DNA of 64,000 bases from Cellvibrio sp. PSBB006 (GTDB lineage Bacteria; Pseudomonadota; Gammaproteobacteria; Pseudomonadales; Cellvibrionaceae): NCBI RefSeq assembly GCF_002162135.1, contig NZ_CP021382.1, positions 1,612,001 through 1,676,000 on the forward strand, in the 5' to 3' direction. Below, one piece after another: positions 9,246 through 18,809 of the stretch. Made by a program: the position numbers and the translations under genes. Each line of letters opens with the position of its first letter. The first letter of the stretch is position 1. The notes under the pieces are model-generated. The model saw only the letters and a list, made by a program, of their open reading frames with translations, did not search any database and had not been told where the DNA came from.

Positions 9246-9287
9246 GTCAGCTTCTCTCTTTGGGCCAAGGGTGTACAAACTTCACAC

Positions 9288-9316
9288 AGTGTAAATACCG
9301 ACCGGTACGAATGCAA
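9288..9316 (-). promoter_or_regulatory. Promoter of the tetR gene with embedded operator
   Basis: On the minus strand a TTGCAT -35 (9311-9316) and a TACACT -10 (9288-9293) are 17 bp apart. The spacer contains the palindrome TACCGACCGGTA (9296-9307), so a bound TetR dimer would block RNA polymerase and give autoregulation. The same core occurs once more, upstream of the efflux genes. Confidence 0.65.
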
Positions 9317-9479
9317 ACTTGTTATGATGGTAACCGGCCAATTAATGGACACCAAACTACCGTTTAACTGGCCGATTGGCAATAACTTGTCAGTATAGAC
9401 ACCCTGAAGCCCCAAAAAGGTTCCCTACTTTGGGCACGCGACCCAAAAAGCTGCCCTGCAAAAAATTCTACATTAGCGA

Positions 9480-9509
9480 TTGACGAACATACCGACCGGT
9501 ATGTATTAT
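9480..9509 (+). promoter_or_regulatory. Promoter of the RND efflux operon with embedded operator
   Basis: A TTGACG -35 (9480-9485) and a TATTAT -10 (9504-9509) are separated by 18 bp. The 18-bp palindrome ACATACCGACCGGTATGT (9487-9504) nearly fills the spacer. It is a longer match than the site in the tetR promoter. The predicted transcript starts near 9516, leaving an 80-nt leader before the adaptor gene ATG at 9597. Confidence 0.75.
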
Positions 9510-9596
9510 CTGCCCAACATCGCATTGGAGACCAGATTCCGATGCCTGACAGTACCAATCGCATCCAATCTTTTATCTCTGAACAGGAGTTTCACC

Positions 9597-10769
9597 ATGG
9601 GCTCAGCTCTCGCGACCTTTGTTCCACAACATGCATACAAATTATTACTGGCTGCCTTTCTGGCTGCCGCAGCCGGGGCTTACTTTATCGGCAGCGCCAA
9701 CGCCGATGATGAAGCAGTAGCGCCGCCACCGGCCCCCAGCGTTGAAGTCACCACCCTCGAACCGCTGGAAATTCGCGCCTGGGATCATTTTTCCGGTCGC
9801 CTGACTGCCGTAGAAAGTGCAGCCATCAAGCCTTTAGTAAGCGGCACGATTCACCAGGTGTTATTTAAGGAAGGCCAACTGGTGAAGAAAGGCGATCCCC
9901 TGTTTGTTATTGACCCTCGCCCCCATCAGGCCACGCTAAAGCGTGCCGAGGCCCAGCTGGCCACCGCACGCTCAAGGGCGAAACTGGCGGATGATGAGTT
10001 AAAACGCGCACAACAGTTGGTTGCCTCCAAGCTGGTTTCCCAAAGTGTGTTTGATGCGGCCGTCAGCGACAGCCAGGTCGCACAAGCAGCCGTGCTGGAA
10101 GCAGAAAGCGCCCTTAGCCAGGCAAAATTGAACCTTGAATACGCTCACATCACAGCCCCAATCAATGGCCGTGTCGGGCGGGCCGAATTAACGGTCGGCA
10201 ACGTGGTTGAAGCGGGTGCAAACGCCCCGGTGTTGACAGCGATTGTTGCGGATGACCAGTTGTATGCAGAGTTCAACGTGAATGAACAGACCTATATACA
10301 GTCTGTCCGCACCAGCAAACACCCGCAGGAAATGCCAGTTGAGTTGACCCTCGCTGTGGATGACAGCGTGACCTACCAAGGCCACATCCACGCCTTTGAC
10401 AATCGTCTGGATACGTCCAGCGGCACGATTCGCGCGCGCGCTATTTTTGAGAATACCGACGGTGCGTTAACCCCGGGGATGTATGCCAATGTGCGCCTGG
10501 GCTCTGCGCAGACCAATGAAGCCTTGTTGATTCCTGAGCGCGCTATCGGTACCAATCAAAGCAAAAAATTCGTCTACGTCATCGATCAAAACAACACCGT
10601 GAATTATCGCGAGGTGGTGTTGGGTGATCACTATCAATCTCACCGCGTTGTACTGAAAGGTGTTAATGCGGGCGAGCGCATCGCAGTAAACAGTTTGTCG
10701 CACCTGCGACCCAGCGCGGTGGTGACTCCGGTTCATGTATCGACCCTGAATCAGGTCGCGGTTCACTAA
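9597..10769 (+). CDS. RND efflux periplasmic adaptor (MexE/AcrA type)
   Basis: A 390-residue membrane-fusion protein linking the inner-membrane pump to the outer-membrane channel. An N-terminal hydrophobic signal/anchor is followed by a barrel-sandwich (lipoyl-like) half SAAIKPLVSGTIHQVLFKEG, a coiled-coil hairpin (QATLKRAEAQLATARSR) and the matching half ITAPINGRVGRAELTVGN. There is no lipobox Cys. The ATG at 9597 follows CAGGAG by about 8 bp; the upstream in-frame extension overlaps the promoter and is not coding. It is first in the operon adaptor-permease-channel. Confidence 0.9.
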   Translation: MGSALATFVPQHAYKLLLAAFLAAAAGAYFIGSANADDEAVAPPPAPSVEVTTLEPLEIRAWDHFSGRLTAVESAAIKPLVSGTIHQVLFKEGQLVKKGDPLFVIDPRPHQATLKRAEAQLATARSRAKLADDELKRAQQLVASKLVSQSVFDAAVSDSQVAQAAVLEAESALSQAKLNLEYAHITAPINGRVGRAELTVGNVVEAGANAPVLTAIVADDQLYAEFNVNEQTYIQSVRTSKHPQEMPVELTLAVDDSVTYQGHIHAFDNRLDTSSGTIRARAIFENTDGALTPGMYANVRLGSAQTNEALLIPERAIGTNQSKKFVYVIDQNNTVNYREVVLGDHYQSHRVVLKGVNAGERIAVNSLSHLRPSAVVTPVHVSTLNQVAVH

Positions 10770-10823
10770 TCCTTACTTTATTTTTCCTCGCTGCACGCCA
10801 GCAACACAACGAGCAGGAATGCT

Positions 10824-13800
10824 ATGAATATTTCCCGATTTTTTGTTGATCGACCCATCTTTGCTGGCGTCATCTCCCTGTTGATTTTTATCGCAGGGTT
10901 GCTCGCCATGTTTCAACTGCCTATCTCGGAGTATCCCGAAGTTTCTCCACCTTCGGTGGTAGTCAATGCTTCTTACCCGGGCGCTAACCCGAAGGTAATC
11001 GCTGAAACGGTTGCGCGTCCGCTGGAAGAACAACTAAGCGGTGTGGAGAACATGATTTATATGTTTTCCCAGGCAACCACCGATGGACGGATGACCTTGA
11101 CGGTTACCTTCAAGATTGGCACTGACCCTGACCTTGCACAGCAGATGGTACAAAACCGCGTATCACAGGCTTTGCCACGTTTGCCGGATGTTACGCGTCA
11201 AACCGGGGTGACCGTTGTTAAAAGCTCACCGGATTTAACCATGGTGGTGCATTTAATTTCGCCGGACAAAAGCTACGACGAGTTATATCTGCGTAACTAC
11301 GCCGTCATGAATATCAAGGATGAATTAGCCAAGGTCACCGGTGTGGGTATGGTGCGCTTATTTGGTTCAGGCGACTATGCGATGCGCATTTGGCTGAATC
11401 CGGAAAAAATTGCCGAACGCAACCTCACTGCCAACGATGTCACCAATGCGATTCGCGAACAAAACGTGCAGGTAGCCGCCGGGATTATCGGCGGTGCACC
11501 TATCAGCAGCGCGATTGAAGTGCAATTGCCGGTGAATGCCAAAGGACGCTTGGAAACACCGGAAGAATTTGGCGATATCGTCATCCGCGCCGGCGCCAAT
11601 GGCGAGATTACCCGTCTGAAAGATGTCGCCCGGGTTGAGCTTGGCCCGGCAGAATTTGCTTTAAATTCCATGCTGGATAATCAACCCGCCGTTGCTATCC
11701 CGATCTTTCAGTCACCCGGCGCTAACGCCATTCAGATTTCTGATGCGGTGCGTTCCACCATGGCCGATCTGAAGGAGCGCTTCCCCGCCGGGGTGGATTA
11801 TGAAGTGGTGTATGACCCAACTATCTTTGTAAAAGATTCGATTAAATCCGTGATCAAAACCTTGCTTGAAGCGCTGGCATTGGTGGTGATTGTGGTCGTG
11901 GTCTTTCTGCAAACCTGGCGCGCGTCGATTATTCCATTGCTTGCTGTGCCGGTGTCGATTGTCGGTACCTTTGCGTTGATGTGGGCATTCGGTTTCTCGA
12001 TCAACACCTTGTCGTTATTCGGTCTGGTATTGGCTATCGGTATCGTGGTGGATGATGCGATTGTGGTGGTGGAAAACGTTGAACGAAATATCGAAGAAGG
12101 TTTATCACCGCTTGCTGCAACCTACAAAGCCATGCAAGAAGTCAGCGGGCCGATTATTGCGATTTCGTTGACATTGGTAGCGGTATTTGTACCCATCGCT
12201 TTTGTGAGCGGTTTAACCGGTCAATTCTACAAACAGTTTGCCTTGACCATCGCAATCTCTACGGTCATTTCCGCCATTAACTCGCTGACACTCAGCCCGG
12301 CGTTGGCTGCTCTGTTGTTAAAAAGTCACGATGCACCGAAAGATCGATTGACACGCATTATGGACAAAGTCTTTGGCCGCTTCTTTGGCTGGTTTAACCG
12401 TAGCTTCACCCGCAGCTCGGGCAGTTATTCCACCAGCATAGGAAAATTACTGGGCCGCAAAGGTTTGACCGTTGGTGTGTACGTCATTCTATTAGGCATT
12501 ATCGGTATCGGTTTTAACACTATTCCCAAAGGTTTTGTGCCGCCCCAGGATAAGCAATACCTGATCGGTTTCGCACAACTGCCCGATGGCGCCACCCTGG
12601 ATCGCACCCAAGCGGTTATTCGCGAAATGGGTGAAATCGGTCTGGCAGAAGATGGGGTGGAAGCGGCCGTACAGTTTCCCGGTTTGAGCATTAACGGCTT
12701 TACCAACAGCTCCAGCGCCGGCATTGTGTTTTTAACCCTCGATGCGTTTGATCAACGTACCGGCGACGAGCTTTCTGCCAGCGCCATTGCGCAGAAATTG
12801 CAAATGAAATACGCCGGTATTGAAGAAGCGTTTATCGCCATCTTCCCTCCACCACCTGTACGTGGTTTGGGAACCACTGGCGGCTTTAAATTGCAAATCG
12901 AAGACCGTGCCGGTTTAGGCTACGAAAAATTGGCGGAGGTGGTTGCCCAGGTGCAACAAAAAGCCTGGCAAACACCGGAGCTGACTGGTGTGTATTCCAA
13001 CTACAAAATCAATGTGCCACAACTCTTTGCCGATGTAGATCGCACCAAAGCCAAACAGCTAGGCCTGAACGTCAAGGATGTGTTCGACACCATGCAGGTT
13101 TACCTGGGTTCTCTGTACGTGAATGACTTCAATCAATTCGGTCGCACCTATCAAGTCATTGCGCAAGCTGATGCGGAATTTCGTAACACCGCCAGCGATG
13201 CATTGAACCTGAAAGTACGTAATGTTAATGGCGATATGGTGCCGCTGGGCTCGGTGTTAAGCATGGAAGAAAGTTACGGCCCCGAAAGCGCGACGCACTA
13301 TAACGGTTACCTCGCCGCCGACTTGAATGGCAACGCTGCGCCAGGTTATTCCAGCGGTCAGGCACAGGATGCGATCAGCAAGATCCTCGCCGAGACACTG
13401 CCGCCGGGTATGGTGTTTGAATGGACTGATCTGACGTATCAACAGGTCTTGTCCGGTAACACTGCCTTCATTATTTTCCCGCTGTGTTTGCTGTTGGTGT
13501 TCCTGGTGCTGGCAGCGCAGTATGAAAGCCTGGCCTTGCCACTGGTGGTGATTTCAATTGTACCGCTATCTATTCTCGCCGCGCTGTTCGGTGTATGGGT
13601 AACCAATGGTGACAACAATATCTTCACGCAAATCAGTTTGTTTGTGTTGGCAGGGCTCGCCAGTAAAAACGCCATCCTGATTGTGGAATTTGCACGGGAG
13701 TTGGAACAGCGCGGCATGGAAACCTATCAGGCGGCTATTACTGCCAGCCGGATGCGTCTGCGCCCCATCCTGATGACATCCTTCGCCTTCATTATGGGTG

Positions 13801-14027
13801 TATTGCCCATGGTGTTCTCCTCCGGAGCCGGTGCGGAAATGCGTAACGTGATGGGTATTGCGGTTTTCTCCGGCATGTTGGGTGTGACCTTCTTCGGTCT
13901 GTTCTTTACCCCCATCTTTTATGTGTTACTGCGCCGCCTGGAAGGCAACCGCAGCTATCTGATTGAAGACAAGGATCTTGACCCTGCGCAGCTGCCCGCT
14001 GCACCCAAGAAGGAGATTCACGCATGA
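10824..14027 (+). CDS. RND multidrug efflux permease (HAE1 family, MexF/AcrB type)
   Basis: A 1067-residue proton-driven transporter of full family length. It starts MNISRFFVDRPIFAGVISLL, the usual first helix. The proton-relay aspartates are D410-D411 in IVVDDAIVVVENVERNIEEG. Two large periplasmic loops and the second six-helix half (LASKNAILIVEFARELEQRG, RLRPILMTSFAFIMGVLP) are intact. It exports hydrophobic or amphiphilic compounds through its partners. The last four bases overlap the start of the outer-membrane channel gene (ATGA), so the two are translationally coupled. Confidence 0.95.
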   Translation: MNISRFFVDRPIFAGVISLLIFIAGLLAMFQLPISEYPEVSPPSVVVNASYPGANPKVIAETVARPLEEQLSGVENMIYMFSQATTDGRMTLTVTFKIGTDPDLAQQMVQNRVSQALPRLPDVTRQTGVTVVKSSPDLTMVVHLISPDKSYDELYLRNYAVMNIKDELAKVTGVGMVRLFGSGDYAMRIWLNPEKIAERNLTANDVTNAIREQNVQVAAGIIGGAPISSAIEVQLPVNAKGRLETPEEFGDIVIRAGANGEITRLKDVARVELGPAEFALNSMLDNQPAVAIPIFQSPGANAIQISDAVRSTMADLKERFPAGVDYEVVYDPTIFVKDSIKSVIKTLLEALALVVIVVVVFLQTWRASIIPLLAVPVSIVGTFALMWAFGFSINTLSLFGLVLAIGIVVDDAIVVVENVERNIEEGLSPLAATYKAMQEVSGPIIAISLTLVAVFVPIAFVSGLTGQFYKQFALTIAISTVISAINSLTLSPALAALLLKSHDAPKDRLTRIMDKVFGRFFGWFNRSFTRSSGSYSTSIGKLLGRKGLTVGVYVILLGIIGIGFNTIPKGFVPPQDKQYLIGFAQLPDGATLDRTQAVIREMGEIGLAEDGVEAAVQFPGLSINGFTNSSSAGIVFLTLDAFDQRTGDELSASAIAQKLQMKYAGIEEAFIAIFPPPPVRGLGTTGGFKLQIEDRAGLGYEKLAEVVAQVQQKAWQTPELTGVYSNYKINVPQLFADVDRTKAKQLGLNVKDVFDTMQVYLGSLYVNDFNQFGRTYQVIAQADAEFRNTASDALNLKVRNVNGDMVPLGSVLSMEESYGPESATHYNGYLAADLNGNAAPGYSSGQAQDAISKILAETLPPGMVFEWTDLTYQQVLSGNTAFIIFPLCLLLVFLVLAAQYESLALPLVVISIVPLSILAALFGVWVTNGDNNIFTQISLFVLAGLASKNAILIVEFARELEQRGMETYQAAITASRMRLRPILMTSFAFIMGVLPMVFSSGAGAEMRNVMGIAVFSGMLGVTFFGLFFTPIFYVLLRRLEGNRSYLIEDKDLDPAQLPAAPKKEIHA

Positions 14028-15475
14028 TTTTGTCCAGAAAAATAGTAAGCGCAGGGCTGCTTGCCCTGCCGCTGTTGATCAGCGCTTGCAGTAGCTACAA
14101 AAGTGTTGAAGACGCATCAGCCGCTGCACGTTTGCCGGAAACGGCTGAAACATTCTCGCTTGAAGGTCGTTTTAATCATGAACAACCCGTGGCAGATTGG
14201 TGGGCTCAATTACATGATGTCGAATTGAATCAATTAATTGGCAACTCCCTCGCGCACAATCACAACATCCGTATTGCACAGGCGTCATTGGAAGAGTCGC
14301 GCGCACTGTTGCGCAACAGCCGCTTCGATTGGTTTCCCACCGTAGAAGCAGAAGTTAACAGCACACGACAAAAACTGAGTAGTGAGCTGGTGCCCGCTGG
14401 TGGCCAACGGATTAATGAAACCTATCAGGCCGGTTTCGATGCGAGCTGGGAGTTGGATTTATTTGGCCGTATCAACAACCAGGTGAAGTTGAGTCGCGCA
14501 CAACTGCGTGCGCGGCAAGCCGACCTGCATGCCGCACAAGTCAGTGTTGCAGCAGAAGTTGCCAATGCTTACATCACCTTGCGCGGCAATCAATATCTGT
14601 TGGCGGTGGCTGAAGACAATACGCGCAATCAAGGTGAAACGTTTCAACTCACGCAACGTTTTGCCGAGGTAGGTCGTGCCGATCAATTGGATGTTTCCCG
14701 TGCGCAGGCGCAACTCGAATTAACCCGCTCAAGCATTCCCGGTTTGCAAGCACAGATCAATATCGCCTTGAACCGTCTCGGCGTGCTGACCAACCAGCCC
14801 TCGGCAGAATTGAAGGAACAACTCGCGCAACCGCAATCCCTGCCCTCATTACCGGCAGCATTGGCGGTGGGTAATCCGGTGGAGCTGTTAAAACGCCGCC
14901 CGGATATTCAGCGTGCCGAACAGGCGTTGAGTGGTGCCGTGGCGGAATATAACGTGCGCGTTGCCGATTTATACCCACGCATTACCTTGAACGGCAACAT
15001 TGGTTACCTCTCCAGTGATTGGTCACGCCTTGGAGAAGAGCCGACGGAGACATTCAGCTTTGCACCTTCAATTCGCTGGGCTGCATTTAATCTGGGCCGC
15101 GTGCAGGCACAGATCGATGCGGCAGACGCACGCACCCAGGCACGGCTGGCTGAATTCGAACAAAGTGTCTTGCGGGCATTGGAAGAAACAGACAATGCCT
15201 TGCAAAATTTCAGCCGCGAGGAAGATCGGCGTTTGCGTTTGCAGGAAGCCGCCCAAGCCAGTACGCGCGCCGCCCGTTTTGCCAGGCAACGTTTTGAAAT
15301 CGGCAGCAGCGATTTCCTCAGTGTGCTGGATGCGCAACGCTCACAATTGGATATCAACGCGCAGCTTGCACAAAGCGAAACCCAATTGTTACTCAACCTG
15401 ATTGCCGTTTACAAAGCGCTGGGAGGTGGCTGGCAGGTGACTGAGCCTGCGGCACAGGTTTCGTCGGTGTATTAA
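14024..15475 (+). CDS. RND outer-membrane channel lipoprotein (OprN/NodT family)
   Basis: A 483-residue TolC-like outer-membrane factor. A lipoprotein signal peptide ends at LLISAC (Cys about residue 22). Two OEP repeats follow, with typical motifs WWAQLHDVELNQLI, AGFDASWELDLFGR, LLKRRPDIQRAEQ and a closing LNLIAVYKALGGGW. It forms the exit duct of the pump, reaching from the adaptor to the cell surface. It overlaps the permease gene by 4 bp and is followed by an intrinsic terminator, so it closes the operon. Confidence 0.93.
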   Translation: MILSRKIVSAGLLALPLLISACSSYKSVEDASAAARLPETAETFSLEGRFNHEQPVADWWAQLHDVELNQLIGNSLAHNHNIRIAQASLEESRALLRNSRFDWFPTVEAEVNSTRQKLSSELVPAGGQRINETYQAGFDASWELDLFGRINNQVKLSRAQLRARQADLHAAQVSVAAEVANAYITLRGNQYLLAVAEDNTRNQGETFQLTQRFAEVGRADQLDVSRAQAQLELTRSSIPGLQAQINIALNRLGVLTNQPSAELKEQLAQPQSLPSLPAALAVGNPVELLKRRPDIQRAEQALSGAVAEYNVRVADLYPRITLNGNIGYLSSDWSRLGEEPTETFSFAPSIRWAAFNLGRVQAQIDAADARTQARLAEFEQSVLRALEETDNALQNFSREEDRRLRLQEAAQASTRAARFARQRFEIGSSDFLSVLDAQRSQLDINAQLAQSETQLLLNLIAVYKALGGGWQVTEPAAQVSSVY

Positions 15476-15545
15476 TTAACCTGCCGGAAGTTGCTCCACT
15501 GTTTTAATGTTTACGTTACATCCTCTTTACTTCACGTCCTCTTAT

Positions 15546-15589
15546 AGTCGCTACAGTCATAGCAGCCCCAGGCTGTAGCGGCTCTTTTT
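15546..15589 (+). terminator. Intrinsic terminator of the RND operon
   Basis: An 11-nt stem (15546-15556 with 15573-15583, one G-T wobble) is followed by CTTTTT. A smaller CAGCC/GGCTG hairpin can form inside. It lies 70 bp past the channel gene stop. The rest of 15476-15760 shows no gene; it should hold the promoter of the two-component operon, but I see no clear -35/-10 pair. Confidence 0.75.
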
Positions 15590-15760
15590 AAGCCCACCCG
15601 CGTAATCAGCGCCCCTTCCAGTTACCAAACAAGTGACAATTGTCATGCGACTTTGATGACGACTATCGTTGCCCCGAACCCAACGCTCGGACACAATAGA
15701 ATCACACACTTACTTGCAATATAAAGCCACCAACTCCCAGCGCTCAAAAAGGCCAAGGCA

Positions 15761-16885
15761 ATGGACACTTCCAATTCCCCGACACATGACCTCAAGCTGT
15801 ATCACAACATTGAATTTCAACGACATAAATGGATCTGGTGGATCTTTAGCCTCTATTACTTTATCCCTGTTTTCTATACGCCCTTCGACTGGTTTAAGCA
15901 TTCAATAATGATGGGCGCTTACGTAGTGTTTATTGTTTTGTGTATCATTATCTCCAGCATTCGAACAAATCGAGTTTGGATTCCTATAGCGTTATTATTA
16001 TTGCTGGCCGTGATAATTACGCCTGTAACGCCTGGCTCAAGTACGCTATTAACCTACGCCAGCTTTTTTGTTGGGTTATATTTTCCGATACGTCAATTCA
16101 TCCTCTGGTCCATCGCAATAGGACTCATTATTTTGGGCTTACAACTTTACCATCAGTATCCCATTCCCTATTTCGCATTTCCGGCGCTATCCGGCTCCAT
16201 TGCTGTGGGCTTTGTTGGCGCTATTGAACAATTTCGCCAACGCACTAGAATCAAAGAACACCAAAGTCACCTGGAAATCCGCCAGTTAGCCATGATTGCT
16301 GAACGTGAACGTATTGCCCGGGATTTGCACGATCTGTTGGGTCATACACTTTCCAGTATTGCGCTCAAAGCTGAGCTTGCCGGAAAATTACTCAAACAAG
16401 AAAAATATGCTGAGGGTGAACAACACCTGGAAGAGCTCAATAAAATTGCCCGTGATACCTTAAGCCTGGTTCGCCAAACCGTATCAGGATACAAACATCG
16501 CGGCTTGGCTGGCGAAGTCATGGCGCTGTGTGAGCAATTACGGGAAAATAATTTTATTGTTGAGCTAGGAGGCGAGCTGCCACAGTTAAATGCGCGTGCT
16601 GAAGTTGCTTTAATCCTCGCGTTGAAAGAGTTGGCAACCAATGTGCTGCGCCACAGCCAAGGTCGTCAATGTACGTTGAATTTCGCTCGCACTCAGGAGC
16701 ATGTGACGGTAACACTGTGTGACAATGGAAAAATTGATTCGCTTGCTGAAGGGAATGGATTGAGTGGTATTCGTGAGCGTCTGCATGCTTTGGCCGGCAC
16801 CTTGACAATTGACTTGCAAGAACGCAGTTGTTTCACTATTACCTTGCCATCAGAAACCCTATCCCACGCAGATAATAAAGCATGA
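15761..16885 (+). CDS. DesK-like sensor histidine kinase
   Basis: A 374-residue membrane kinase of the NarL/DesK class. About five hydrophobic helices fill residues 25-155. A short linker coil leads to the HisKA_3 dimerisation box ERERIARDLHDLLGHTLSSI, with the phospho-His in RDLHD. The ATPase domain follows (LALKELATNVLRHS N-box, VTLCDNGK, EGNGLSGIRERL). It is expected to sense a membrane or envelope signal and phosphorylate the regulator encoded next. The stop overlaps the regulator start by 4 bp. No desaturase gene, the classic DesKR target, is nearby. Confidence 0.9.
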   Translation: MDTSNSPTHDLKLYHNIEFQRHKWIWWIFSLYYFIPVFYTPFDWFKHSIMMGAYVVFIVLCIIISSIRTNRVWIPIALLLLLAVIITPVTPGSSTLLTYASFFVGLYFPIRQFILWSIAIGLIILGLQLYHQYPIPYFAFPALSGSIAVGFVGAIEQFRQRTRIKEHQSHLEIRQLAMIAERERIARDLHDLLGHTLSSIALKAELAGKLLKQEKYAEGEQHLEELNKIARDTLSLVRQTVSGYKHRGLAGEVMALCEQLRENNFIVELGGELPQLNARAEVALILALKELATNVLRHSQGRQCTLNFARTQEHVTVTLCDNGKIDSLAEGNGLSGIRERLHALAGTLTIDLQERSCFTITLPSETLSHADNKA

Positions 16886-17478
16886 ACATCTTACTCGCCG
16901 AAGATCAGGCCATGGTGCGCGGCGCTCTCGCCGCCCTCCTGGGCATGGAAGCAGGCTTTCATATCACCCAGGCTGAAAGCGGTGATCAAGCGCTGCAACT
17001 ATTACGCCAGCAAACATTTGACGTCCTGCTGAGCGATATTGAGATGCCGGGACGATCCGGACTCGAATTGGCACAATGGCTGCAACAGCAGCACACCAAA
17101 ACCAAAATTATTATTATCACCACCTTCGGTCGCGCCGGTTATATTCGCCGTGCAATTGACATGGGGGTATCCGGTTTTTTATTAAAAGATGCGCCCTCCG
17201 CTGAGCTGATTCAGGCCATCTATCGCGTAATGGAAGGCAAACGCGTGATTGATGGTGAACTGGCGATGATGGCACTGGGCGAAGTGGACCCGTTAAATGA
17301 TAAAGAGCGGCGTGCGCTGCGCTTGGCCGCTGAAGGAAAAAGTACCGCCGACATCGCGGCCACATTATGTTTGTCTGAAGGCACAGTGAGAAATTATTTG
17401 TCGGAAGCGATTGCCAAACTCAACGCGGCTAATCGGGTTGATGCCGCGCGCATTGCGCGGCAGAAGGGTTGGTTGTGA
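16882..17478 (+). CDS. NarL/DesR-type response regulator
   Basis: A 198-residue partner of the upstream kinase. The receiver domain has LLAEDQAMVRGAL and the phospho-acceptor Asp in VLLSDIEMPGRSG, with the conserved Thr/Lys in IIIITTF and FLLKD. A LuxR-type helix-turn-helix follows at about residues 140-195 (LAAEGKSTADIAATLCLSEGTVRNYLSEAIAKL). It binds DNA when phosphorylated; targets are unknown. Its 3' end is convergent with the GGDEF gene, with a REP element between. Confidence 0.92.
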   Translation: MNILLAEDQAMVRGALAALLGMEAGFHITQAESGDQALQLLRQQTFDVLLSDIEMPGRSGLELAQWLQQQHTKTKIIIITTFGRAGYIRRAIDMGVSGFLLKDAPSAELIQAIYRVMEGKRVIDGELAMMALGEVDPLNDKERRALRLAAEGKSTADIAATLCLSEGTVRNYLSEAIAKLNAANRVDAARIARQKGWL

Positions 17479-17490
17479 TTCTGTCTATAC

Positions 17491-17520
17491 GTCGGATTAC
17501 GCCAGGCTAATCCGACCTAC
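17491..17520 (-). repeat. Solitary REP element
   Basis: Read on the minus strand this is GTAGGTCGGATTAG, a short loop, then CGTAATCCGAC: a GTAG head followed by an imperfect hairpin, the usual form of REP sequences moved by RAYT (TnpA-REP) transposases. The same sequence recurs at 60.7 kb. The TAG of its GTAG head is also the stop codon of the minus-strand GGDEF gene. No RAYT gene is in the window. Confidence 0.8.
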
Positions 17521-18626
17521 AAGAGCTGCTGGCGTTGTGTTTCATTCATGAGCGCTATCAAGGGTTTGAGGCGTTCAACAACAGCATCCAATTCAACGGT
17601 GGAGATGTCTGTTTTGCCTTTATTGATAGCATCCAGCAAGCCATCAACAGAGACCAGAATAGGCGTTTCTTCTTCGTTACCGATCTCCAGCTTCAGGATC
17701 TGAACTTCACCAGGCCCCACCGCTTTTGCATTAATCAGAGCCTGCTCCGCCGAGTGCAATAACCCTTTCGCGGTGAAGGTATTTCCCTTGCGCGCCGTGG
17801 CAATACCGGCGGACATAGAAATCGCAAAGGGTTCACCCGCCACAGTCATCTTGAATGAACTGATTCGTTCACATAGACGCTTGGCCAACACAATAACGCC
17901 TTCAGCTTTGGCCATGGGTAACACAATCAGAAATTTCTCGACACTGTACCGGCCAACACTGTCTTCTTTACGGATGGCATTTTGCAGAATTGTGGACGCT
18001 TGTTTGATGATCCGATTAGCCGCCTGCTCGCCAATTTTTTTATAGATGGCTTTAAAATTATCCAATTCAAATAAAATGACCGCCATGTTCTCAGCGTGGC
18101 GATTAACAAAAGACACATCTTTGTCCAACTGCTTGTTCAAACCGTTGCGGTTCAGCGTGCCGGTCAATAGATCAACATCTGCACTCTTCTGCAAACTTTC
18201 CTTGTCGCGCCGGTAGCTGGCATGGGCTTCCGCCCGAGCCAGAATCTCGGTGGACTTGAAGGGTTTGGTAATAAAGTCGGTGGCGCCCAGCTCAAAGACT
18301 TTTCGGCGAACGCCCTCCTCTTCCGCGGCACCGGTAATCACAATTACCGGCTGGTTGCGAATACCCTCATCCTCTGCTTGCCGGATGCGCTGAATCAAGC
18401 CATAACCATCCAGCCTGGGCATGCCTAGATCAGTAAAGACGACCTGGATGGAGGTGTCCTGACAAATCTTTTCCCACGCCTCCTCCCCGTCTTCAGCGAG
18501 TACAACATCAAATTGGGTGGCGAGGATCTTGCTGGCGGTTACCCGGACTATCTTGGAATCATCGGCAATCAGAATCCTTGCCTTTTTACCATCCACCGGG
18601 ATACCCACATCGGTGTTTTGGGTCAT
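17517..18626 (-). CDS. Response regulator with degenerate GGDEF domain
   Basis: A 369-residue protein with PleD-like layout. The receiver domain (residues about 14-140) is intact: ILIADDSKIVRVTA, phospho-Asp in VVFTDLGMPRLDG, Lys in FITKPF. The second domain (about 150-320) has the GGDEF fold (DLLTGTLNRNGLNKQL), but the signature GG[DE]EF reads SVEKF, and other substrate residues are lost (FELDNFKAIYKKIGEQAAN where D.D.FK..ND..GH..GD is expected). It is therefore unlikely to make cyclic di-GMP. It may act as a phosphorylation-controlled binding protein. A C-terminal tail of about 50 residues has no known match. It is transcribed alone. Confidence 0.85.
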   Translation of the reverse strand: MTQNTDVGIPVDGKKARILIADDSKIVRVTASKILATQFDVVLAEDGEEAWEKICQDTSIQVVFTDLGMPRLDGYGLIQRIRQAEDEGIRNQPVIVITGAAEEEGVRRKVFELGATDFITKPFKSTEILARAEAHASYRRDKESLQKSADVDLLTGTLNRNGLNKQLDKDVSFVNRHAENMAVILFELDNFKAIYKKIGEQAANRIIKQASTILQNAIRKEDSVGRYSVEKFLIVLPMAKAEGVIVLAKRLCERISSFKMTVAGEPFAISMSAGIATARKGNTFTAKGLLHSAEQALINAKAVGPGEVQILKLEIGNEEETPILVSVDGLLDAINKGKTDISTVELDAVVERLKPLIALMNETQRQQLL

Positions 18627-18809
18627 GGAATCAACCTGTTATATCGTGAATCGTGCCATTAACTATAGCTGATAAGCGCGAATGTGGCATATTCCAAAGC
18701 CATTGTTCCACATCAAAAACCCCACAGGCAGGCAAGCCCGCAGGTGCTCAATGGAATATTTGCACCTGCCCCATTTTACAAAGCCCTATCTGTCCGTAAA
18801 ATAACGCGC

